From WHSM01 sp050701635 (GTDB lineage Bacteria > Actinomycetota > Actinomycetes > Mycobacteriales > Micromonosporaceae), in assembly GCA_050701635.1 (NCBI GenBank), contig JBOGDF010000368.1, positions 1 through 5,337 of the forward strand: a stretch of 5,337 nt of DNA, written 5' to 3'. Every line of letters begins with the position of its first letter. The stretch's first letter is position 1. Under the pieces are notes generated by a model, which was not told the origin of the DNA, did not search any database, and worked only from the letters and a program-made list of their open reading frames with translations. Positions 1-4,166 of this stretch are shown one piece after another. The position numbers and the translations under genes are program-made.

Positions 1-4
1 CCGG

Positions 5-10
5 TAGGCT
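5..10 (+). promoter_or_regulatory. Possible -10 element (TAGGCT) for the SUFU-domain gene
   Basis: TAGGCT fits the actinobacterial TANNNT -10 pattern and ends 8 bases before the GTG at 19, so transcription would begin about 2 bases before the start codon. No convincing Shine-Dalgarno sequence precedes the GTG, which agrees with a leaderless or nearly leaderless message. The same hexamer occurs on the opposite strand in front of murB at 2638-2633. The -35 region lies outside the window, so this remains tentative. Confidence 0.35.
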
Positions 11-18
11 GCCGCGAC

Positions 19-723
19 GTGGCACAGCCCTTCGACGAGAACCAGGCCGGCGGCCGGACCTACCGGTATCCGGGCGAGCCGGAGGCCGGCGCGCCCGCGC
101 CGCGTTCCGCCGAGCGGGACGAGATCGCCGCGCACATCGCCCGCCAGGTCGGTCCGGTGGAGCGGGTCTGGCCGGAGGTGTTCGGCGAGCTGCTGCACGT
201 CGACATCCACATGGTGGCGCCGACCGAGCAACGCCCGTACGTCACGCTGGTGACCGCCGGGATGAGCGACCGGGCGATGACCGTACCGCCGGAGACGGGG
301 TCACCGGCGTACGCGGAGCTGCTGCTGTGCCTGCCCGCGGAGTGGCCGCGTACGGAGTCCGACTGGGCCGACGACCGCAACCACTGGCCGCTGCGGATGC
401 TGCGCCAGCTGGCGCGGATGCCGCACGCGTACGGCACCTGGCTGGACGCCGGGCACACCGTCCCCAACGGCGAGCCGCCCGCGCCGCTGGCGAGCCACGT
501 CGGGTTCACCGCGATGCTGGTGGCGCCGCCGTTCCTGGTCGGCCCGGACGTGTTCCGGCTGACCACCAGCTCCGGCCGGAGCATCGCGTTCTACGGCGTG
601 ATCCCGCTGTACGCCGAGGAGCTGCAGCGCCGCCTCAGCGGCGCCGAGCCGGAGCTGATGGAGCTGCTCGGCGAGCACGAGGTGACCGAGCTGCTCGACC
701 CCGCCCGCCCGAGCGTCTGCTGA
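19..723 (+). CDS. Suppressor-of-fused (SUFU) domain protein
   Basis: The product has 234 residues and is predicted to be soluble, with no signal peptide or membrane segment. Residues about 1-35 are a Pro/Ala/Gly-rich, low-complexity leader. Residues about 50-228 match the bacterial SUFU-like fold as I recognise it: the HVDIHMVAPTEQRPYVTLVT stretch at 60-79, ELLLCLPAEW at 100-109, the NHWPLRMLRQLAR block at 121-133 followed by YGTWLDAGHTVPNG at 138-151, and a C-terminal FYGVIPLYAEEL at 191-202. Bacterial members are of unproven function. Some have been proposed from gene neighbourhoods to be immunity proteins of polymorphic toxin systems, but no toxin gene is visible here. The GTG start at 19 is supported only by a nearby TAGGCT. 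The frame is open to the left edge, so an earlier start cannot be excluded. The next gene on the same strand begins 117 bases downstream and has its own start signals. Confidence 0.82.
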   Translation: MAQPFDENQAGGRTYRYPGEPEAGAPAPRSAERDEIAAHIARQVGPVERVWPEVFGELLHVDIHMVAPTEQRPYVTLVTAGMSDRAMTVPPETGSPAYAELLLCLPAEWPRTESDWADDRNHWPLRMLRQLARMPHAYGTWLDAGHTVPNGEPPAPLASHVGFTAMLVAPPFLVGPDVFRLTTSSGRSIAFYGVIPLYAEELQRRLSGAEPELMELLGEHEVTELLDPARPSVC

Positions 724-796
724 GCCCGGCACCGCGTCTGCTGATCCCGCGGCACCGCGTCTGCTGATCCCGCGGCTCCGCGTCTGCCGAGTACGC
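713..796. repeat. Short tandem repeat copying the SUFU gene's stop-codon region
   Basis: The core GCGTCTGCTGA, which holds the last codons and TGA stop of the SUFU gene (713-723), recurs at 734-744 and 757-767 and in diverged form at 780-790. Two adjacent 23-base units (728-750 and 751-773) are identical. A third (774-796) matches them at 18 of 23 positions. The second TGA (742-744) is in frame with the real stop and the third (765-767) is not. Each unit can form only a tiny CGCG/CGCG hairpin. The pattern suggests slipped-strand duplication of the gene end. No coding role is apparent. Confidence 0.8.
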
Positions 797-830
797 GGTT
801 CCGCTCGCCGGGGCCGTCCGCGCCGCGTAC
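791..830. promoter_or_regulatory. Inverted repeat overlapping the MgtC-like gene's promoter
   Basis: GTACGCGG (791-798) is the exact reverse complement of CCGCGTAC (823-830), with 24 bases between the arms. The right arm overlaps the proposed -10 element at 828-833 and the left arm lies just upstream of where a -35 would be. This is where a repressor operator would be placed. Eight-base arms in such GC-rich DNA can also occur by chance, so the operator role is inference. Confidence 0.3.
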
Positions 831-833
831 GGT
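828..833 (+). promoter_or_regulatory. -10 element (TACGGT) giving a leaderless MgtC-like transcript
   Basis: TACGGT fits TANNNT and occupies exactly -12 to -7 if transcription starts at the A of the ATG at 840. There is no Shine-Dalgarno sequence before that ATG. Together these point to a leaderless mRNA, a common arrangement in actinobacteria. The -35 region (about 805-810, TCGCCG) does not match a consensus. Confidence 0.45.
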
Positions 834-839
834 CAGCGC

Positions 840-1478
840 ATGGCGCACTGGGTGGAGATCCTCATCCAGGTCGTGGTGGCGGCGGGGCTGGGTGCGGCGA
901 TCGGGTTCGAGCGGGAGCTGTCGGCGCAGCCGGCGGGGCTGCGTACGCACATGCTCGTGGCGTTGGGCGCCGCGCTGTTCACGATCGCGGGCGCCGACAT
1001 GCTGGGCGGCGACCCGACCCGGGTGGCGGCGCAGGTGGTCACCGGCATCGGCTTCCTGGGCGGCGGCGCGATCCTGCGTGAGGGGATGTCGATCCGGGGG
1101 CTGACCACCGCGGCGTCGCTGTGGGTGTCGGCGGCGCTGGGGTTGGCGATCGGGCTGCACGCGTACCTCGCCGCGGTGGCCGCGATGGTGCTGGCGCTGC
1201 TCGTACTGGGCGCCATCAAGCGGGTCGAGGACGAGTTCCTGCCGCGGCGTCGGCAGATGGAGGTCACCATCTCGCTCCACCCGGACACCAAGCTGTCCAC
1301 AGTGGAGCAAGCGGTGGCCGGTGCGCTGCCGCGCAGCCGGGTGCTGCGGGTGCAGTACCGCGAAGGCGGCCAGGAGCTGGTCGTGGTGGCGCGTCCCCAA
1401 CTCGACCTGTCGCTGGCCGCCCTCGGCGAACGGCTGCTCGCACTGCCCGGCGTCCAAGGCGTCGACATCAACCGCTAG
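840..1478 (+). CDS. MgtC/SapB family membrane protein
   Basis: The 212-residue product is an inner-membrane protein of the MgtC/SapB family. About five hydrophobic segments lie at 5-23, 37-55, 65-80, 90-106 and 108-126, followed by a soluble C-terminal domain (about 138-212) like the ACT-type domain of longer MgtC proteins. Family signatures are present: IGFERE (21-26), PAGLRTHMLVALGAALF (31-47), QVVTGIGFLGGGAILREG (65-82) and IRGLTTAASLWVSAALGLAIG (85-105). Salmonella MgtC supports growth at low magnesium and within macrophages and affects the F-ATPase; the function of actinobacterial homologues is not settled. The name does not prove magnesium transport. The ATG start fits the family N-terminus and a leaderless promoter. 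No magnesium riboswitch or long leader is visible. The gene ends in TAG inside a large inverted repeat and converges on murB. Confidence 0.92.
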   Translation: MAHWVEILIQVVVAAGLGAAIGFERELSAQPAGLRTHMLVALGAALFTIAGADMLGGDPTRVAAQVVTGIGFLGGGAILREGMSIRGLTTAASLWVSAALGLAIGLHAYLAAVAAMVLALLVLGAIKRVEDEFLPRRRQMEVTISLHPDTKLSTVEQAVAGALPRSRVLRVQYREGGQELVVVARPQLDLSLAALGERLLALPGVQGVDINR

Positions 1479-1580
1479 CCCGGCTCAGCGCACCGCTGGC
1501 GGCGTTCTCGGTCGCTTGTGTGCCGAGAACGCACACGGCACTCCCTGCGGCCTTGCCAGCGGCACGCTGAGCCGGGCTAG
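1475..1580. repeat. Large nested inverted repeat, possible MITE-like insertion, between convergent genes
   Basis: Two 26-base arms (1475-1500 and 1555-1580) are reverse complements except for a 2x2 CA/CA mismatch. They form a 16-bp outer stem (1475-1490 with 1565-1580) and an 8-bp inner stem (1493-1500 with 1555-1562). The outer ends are CTAG. The left CTAG holds the TAG stop of the MgtC-like gene and the right CTAG holds the murB stop on the other strand. The 54-base centre contains a further hairpin. There is no T-rich tail on either side, so it is not a classical terminator, although it could act as a two-way transcription or RNA-decay barrier. Removing 98 bases (1479-1576) would leave a single CTAG shared by both stop codons. 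That suggests insertion with target duplication, which is inference. No transposase is present. Confidence 0.8.
1502..1532. other. Inner 10-bp hairpin of the nested inverted repeat
   Basis: GCGTTCTCGG (1502-1511) pairs perfectly with CCGAGAACGC (1523-1532) around an 11-base loop. A competing stem, GTGTGC (1518-1523) with GCACAC (1531-1536), overlaps it, so an RNA from this region could switch between two folds. The stem sits inside the larger 1475-1580 repeat, making a two-level structure. Confidence 0.75.
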
Positions 1581-2626
1581 AGAATGGTGCCGACCAGGAC
1601 GGGTTCGGGACGCAGGGTGACGCCGAAGCGGTCGCGTACGCCGTCGCGGATCTCCGCCGCGAGCTCCAGCAGCGCCTTGGCGGTGCCGGTGCCGCGGTTG
1701 GTGAGCGCGAGCGTGTGTTTGCCGGAGATCCCGACCCCGTCGCGGTGGTAGCCCTTGGCGAAGCCGGCGCGTTCGATCAGCCAGGCCGCGCTGGTCTTGA
1801 CCTGCCCGTCCTCGCCCGGCCACGCCGGTGGCGCGCCCAGGCCGGCGCAGCGGTGCAGCAGCTCACCGTAGGCGGCGCCGTCCAGCACCGGGTTCACGAA
1901 GAACGATCCGACGCTGTACGTGTCCGGGTCAGCCGCGTCAAGCACCATCCCCTTGCCCCGACGCAGCCCCAGCACGGCGTCGCGCACCTCGCCCATCGGG
2001 GCCGTCTCGCCGACGGACACGCCGAGGGTACGGGCCAGCTCGGCGTACCGGATCGGGCCCGACTGCGCGCCGAGGCCGAGCCGGAGGCTGACATCGAGCA
2101 CCACCCACCGGTCGCGGTGCTTGAAGACGCTGTGCCGGTAGCCGAAGCGACACTGCCGCGGGTCCCAGACCTCCACCGCACCGGTGTCGCGGTCGTAGAC
2201 CCGTACCGCGGTGATGGTCTCGGCGACCTCCTGGCCGTACGCCCCGACGTTCTGGATCGGGGTGGCGCCGGTGGAGCCGGGGATCCCGGACAGGCATTCG
2301 ATGCCGGACCAGCCTTCGGAGACCGCCTGCGCGACCAGGTCGTCCCACGGGTGGCCGGCGGCGACGGTCAGCTCCACCGCGTCGCCGGAGCGGTGCACGG
2401 TGGCGCCGGTGGAGCGCAGCAGCACGGTCGTACCGGGGAAGCCGGCGTCCGCTATGACCACGTTGCTCCCACCGGCGAGCACCAACAGCGGAAATCCCGC
2501 GGCGTCGGTTTCCCGGACAGCCTGTACGGTTTCGGCGGCATCGCCCACTTCGACCAGCCGGTTTGCCGGCCCTCCGATACGAAGTGTCGTATATGCCCCA
2601 AGCGTCTCGTCACTCACATCGCGCAC
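1577..2626 (-). CDS. murB: UDP-N-acetylenolpyruvoylglucosamine reductase (MurB)
   Basis: This cytoplasmic FAD enzyme reduces UDP-GlcNAc-enolpyruvate to UDP-MurNAc with NADPH, the second committed step of peptidoglycan precursor synthesis. The 349-residue length fits type I MurB. The FAD-binding domain (about 12-185) shows YTTLRIGGPANRLVEV (12-27), LAGGSNVVIADAG (50-62) and GIPGSTGATPIQNVGAYGQE (114-133). The FGYRHSVFK segment (161-169) holds the substrate-binding Tyr163 and Arg164. The C-terminal domain holds the proton-donor serine in VGSFFVNP (Ser241), the conserved KTSAAWLIERAGFAKGY block (277-293) and the final catalytic glutamate in LRPEPVLVG (Glu341). All key residues are present. The GTG start at 2626 is chosen because a TAGGCT -10 element lies at exactly the leaderless distance; a second GTG at codon 4 is the alternative. 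The gene diverges from the mycothiol-enzyme gene and converges on the MgtC-like gene. Confidence 0.97.
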   Translation of the reverse strand: MRDVSDETLGAYTTLRIGGPANRLVEVGDAAETVQAVRETDAAGFPLLVLAGGSNVVIADAGFPGTTVLLRSTGATVHRSGDAVELTVAAGHPWDDLVAQAVSEGWSGIECLSGIPGSTGATPIQNVGAYGQEVAETITAVRVYDRDTGAVEVWDPRQCRFGYRHSVFKHRDRWVVLDVSLRLGLGAQSGPIRYAELARTLGVSVGETAPMGEVRDAVLGLRRGKGMVLDAADPDTYSVGSFFVNPVLDGAAYGELLHRCAGLGAPPAWPGEDGQVKTSAAWLIERAGFAKGYHRDGVGISGKHTLALTNRGTGTAKALLELAAEIRDGVRDRFGVTLRPEPVLVGTIL

Positions 2627-2632
2627 GTTGTC

Positions 2633-2642
2633 AGCCTAGGCT
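2633..2642. promoter_or_regulatory. Palindromic, two-way -10 element between murB and the mycothiol-enzyme gene
   Basis: AGCCTAGGCT is a perfect 10-base palindrome, so TAGGCT reads on both strands. On the minus strand it lies at 2638-2633, exactly -12 to -7 from the first base of the murB GTG, predicting a leaderless murB mRNA. On the plus strand it lies at 2637-2642, predicting a start near 2649 and a 34-base leader with a good ribosome site for the gene at 2683. For the plus direction, CTCACA (2613-2618) matches TTGACA at 4 of 6 positions with an 18-base spacer. No strong -35 is seen for murB. Confidence 0.5.
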
Positions 2643-2672
2643 GGTACGCAGTGCGACAGCGGAAGCTGTCCT

Positions 2673-2678
2673 GGGAGG
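2673..2678 (+). promoter_or_regulatory. Ribosome binding site (GGGAGG) deciding the start at 2683
   Basis: GGGAGG ends 4 bases before the ATG at 2683. The reading frame is open further upstream (an ATG at 2563 lies inside murB), but only the 2683 start has a Shine-Dalgarno sequence and avoids overlap with the murB 5' end. It also gives the normal family N-terminus. Confidence 0.8.
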
Positions 2679-2682
2679 CGCC

Positions 2683-3432
2683 ATGAGTCACAAACCCGGC
2701 AAGGAGTTCTGGCTGGCGGCGCTGCGTCACGAGGGCGCGGCCTTTCGCGGCGCGGTGACGGTGGAGCGGCTGGACGAGAGCGTGCCGAGCTGCCCCGGCT
2801 GGATCGTGGCGGACCTGGTCGCGCACCTGGGCGGGGTGTACCGCTGGGTCAACGGCCACGCCGTACGCGGGGTCACCAGCAGACCCGATCCCGCCGACCG
2901 TACGGCGCCGTCCGGTGAGGCGGTGCTGACCTGGTGGGACGACCGGTACGCCGAGCTGCTCGCCACCCTCGACCGGCTCGACCCGGAGCTGCTCGCCTGG
3001 CACTGGGCACCGCAGGCGAAGAAGGCGGTGTTCTGGCACCGCCGGATGGCGCACGAGACCACGGTGCACCGCTGGGACGCCCAGGTCGCCGTCGGGCTCA
3101 CCGAGCCGATCGAGGCCAAGCTGGCGGTCGACGGGGTCTCGGAGGTGCTCGACACCTGGCTCCCGGGCGGCCGGCGAAAGGGCCCGGCTGACCGCAAGGG
3201 CCTGGTCCAGCTGGTCGCCACCGACGTGTCCCACGAATGGCTGGTACGCGTGCGCGGCGCCGGCATCGCGCTGCTCGACACCAGCACCGTGATGCACGAG
3301 CCCCACAAGATCGACTCGCAGGCGGTCGGCTCCGCCAGCGACCTGCAGCTGGCGCTGTGGGGCCGGATCCCGTTCGACGTCCTGGAGACCGCCGGCGACC
3401 CGCGCCTGCTCGAGGCGTTGCGTACCGGCTGA
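2683..3432 (+). CDS. Maleylpyruvate isomerase family mycothiol-dependent enzyme
   Basis: The 249-residue soluble protein belongs to the actinobacterial DinB-like family named after mycothiol-dependent maleylpyruvate isomerase. The N-terminal four-helix domain (about 8-140) carries the expected metal-binding triad: His48 in DLVAHLGGVYRW (44-55) and Glu125 plus His129 in MAHETTVHRWDAQ (122-134). The Glu-x3-His spacing matches that known for the Corynebacterium glutamicum enzyme. The C-terminal domain (about 143-246) resembles the family's second domain, including ASDLQLALWGR (218-228). The family uses a divalent metal and usually mycothiol as thiol cofactor, but most members have unknown substrates. 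No gentisate-pathway genes are adjacent, so isomerase activity should not be assumed. The gene diverges from murB through a shared promoter region and converges on the macro-domain gene across 32 bases. Confidence 0.87.
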   Translation: MSHKPGKEFWLAALRHEGAAFRGAVTVERLDESVPSCPGWIVADLVAHLGGVYRWVNGHAVRGVTSRPDPADRTAPSGEAVLTWWDDRYAELLATLDRLDPELLAWHWAPQAKKAVFWHRRMAHETTVHRWDAQVAVGLTEPIEAKLAVDGVSEVLDTWLPGGRRKGPADRKGLVQLVATDVSHEWLVRVRGAGIALLDTSTVMHEPHKIDSQAVGSASDLQLALWGRIPFDVLETAGDPRLLEALRTG

Positions 3433-3445
3433 GCGAGGCGAAACC

Positions 3446-3471
3446 GCCGTTACGCCGGCTGCCGTTACGCC
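3446..3471. repeat. 15-base tandem duplication at the macro-domain gene's stop codon
   Basis: GCCGTTACGCC occurs at 3446-3456 and again at 3461-3471, a 15-base period. The right copy contains the TAA stop of the minus-strand macro-domain gene (3467-3465). The left copy supplies a second TAA (3452-3450) in the same frame, five codons further on. A small GGCG-AAAC-CGCC hairpin (3437-3448) lies beside it in the gap between the convergent genes. No T-run follows, so a terminator role is weak. Confidence 0.7.
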
Positions 3472-3992
3472 AGGAGGGTGCGTTCGACCTGCTTCGCCTG
3501 GGCGTACGCGGACTCGCCGTACAGCACCAGGCTGGCGGCGGTGACCTCGGAGTCGGTCTCGGACAGGGTGGTGAGGGCGACCCGTACGGCGTCGGAGAAC
3601 GGCCATCCGTACACCCCGGCGGAGATCAGCGGGAACGCGAGCGTACCCGCGCCCAGCTCGTCGGCGACCCGCAGCGAGCTGGCGTAACACGACACCAGCA
3701 GCGCCGAGCGGTCCTCGGACGCGCTGAACACCGGGCCGACGGTGTGGATCACCCAGCGGGCGGGCAGTTTCCCGGCGGTGGTGGCGACCGCGTCGCCGGT
3801 GGCCAGCCCGCCGCCGTAGTGGCCGGCCCGCAGCCGGCGGCATTCGGCGAGGATCTCGGGGCCGCCGCGCCGGTGGATCGCGCCGTCGACCCCGCCACCG
3901 CCCAGCAGCGACGAGTTGGCGGCGTTCACGATCGCGTCCACCCGCTGCTCGGTGATGTCGCCCTGCACGAGTGTGATCTCCACACCCGCCAT
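3465..3992 (-). CDS. Macro-domain protein, likely ADP-ribosyl or O-acetyl-ADP-ribose hydrolase
   Basis: The 175-residue product is a single stand-alone macro domain close in layout to E. coli YmdB. It probably binds ADP-ribose and hydrolyses O-acetyl-ADP-ribose or removes ADP-ribose from proteins in the cytoplasm. Visible motifs are LVQGDIT (8-14), VDAIVNAANSSLLGGGGVDG (18-37) with Asn26 and Asp36 in the positions matching the YmdB catalytic Asn and Asp, WVIHTVGPVF (80-89), and the phosphate-loop segment FPLISAGVYGWP (120-131) with Tyr128. All active-site positions are intact. The frame is open far upstream, but the ATG at 3992 has a GAGGGG ribosome site and places GDIT at the usual distance from the N-terminus. 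Downstream it converges on the mycothiol-enzyme gene, and upstream it diverges from the MFS gene. Which substrate it acts on cannot be read from the sequence. Confidence 0.93.
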   Translation of the reverse strand: MAGVEITLVQGDITEQRVDAIVNAANSSLLGGGGVDGAIHRRGGPEILAECRRLRAGHYGGGLATGDAVATTAGKLPARWVIHTVGPVFSASEDRSALLVSCYASSLRVADELGAGTLAFPLISAGVYGWPFSDAVRVALTTLSETDSEVTAASLVLYGESAYAQAKQVERTLLA

Positions 3993-3997
3993 TCTCG

Positions 3998-4003
3998 CCC
4001 CTC
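3998..4003 (-). promoter_or_regulatory. Ribosome binding site (GAGGGG) deciding the macro-domain start
   Basis: Read on the minus strand, GAGGGG ends 5 bases before the ATG at 3992. It selects this start over the much longer open frame that runs upstream through the divergent MFS gene. Confidence 0.75.
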
Positions 4004-4034
4004 GCCACCACGCACGTCGACCATGCGGATCTTG

Positions 4035-4075
4035 GGGTTTTGGCTGCCCAGGTCGGGCCCGAGCAGCCAAAACCC
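4035..4075. repeat. Perfect 13-bp stem-loop in the macro/MFS divergent spacer
   Basis: GGGTTTTGGCTGC (4035-4047) and GCAGCCAAAACCC (4063-4075) are exact reverse complements around a 15-base loop. The loop end is itself a 10-base palindrome, TCGGGCCCGA (4053-4062). The AT-rich TTTT/AAAA step stands out from the GC-rich background. It lies 43 bases upstream of the macro-domain ATG and 91 bases upstream of the MFS ATG. It may be an operator, a leader structure in either transcript, or a dispersed palindromic repeat. It is badly placed to terminate any visible gene. The rest of the spacer (3993-4166) shows no gene and no clear promoter. Confidence 0.8.
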
Positions 4076-4154
4076 TGTCGGTTTGCGGACAGACAGCGGC
4101 TGCGGCTGGGCGTATGGGTAGAACGACCGATGCGCTGTCGGCCGCTGTGCGCCC

Positions 4155-4161
4155 AAGGTGG
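4155..4161 (+). promoter_or_regulatory. Ribosome binding site (AAGGTGG) for the MFS gene
   Basis: AAGGTGG is one base from the ideal AAGGAGG and ends 5 bases before the ATG at 4167. It decides that ATG as the start. Confidence 0.75.
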
Positions 4162-4166
4162 ATCCC

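Noticed and set aside
1475..1580. Classical Rho-independent terminator between MgtC and murB
   Set aside because: No T-run follows either arm and the apical region is 54 bases long. A barrier role is possible, but it is not the standard form.
1600..1625. GGGTTCGGGACGC resembling a tRNA T-arm
   Set aside because: It is murB coding sequence for the conserved LRPEPVLVG end, and no matching acceptor, D-arm or anticodon arm is present.
1485..1823. Minus-strand open frame across the inverted repeat and the end of murB
   Set aside because: It overlaps murB in another frame and has no recognisable domain or ribosome site. It is open only because of high GC.
2577..2592. AT-rich inverted repeat ATACGA-AGTG-TCGTAT, loosely like a recombinase site arm
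   Set aside because: It lies inside murB codons for the conserved AYTTLRIG segment, so codon constraint explains it. The arms are only 6 bases and no recombinase is nearby.
4093..4148. 8-base inverted repeat ACAGCGGC / GCCGCTGT upstream of the MFS gene
   Set aside because: The arms are 40 bases apart and made of common GC-rich words, so chance is a sufficient explanation.
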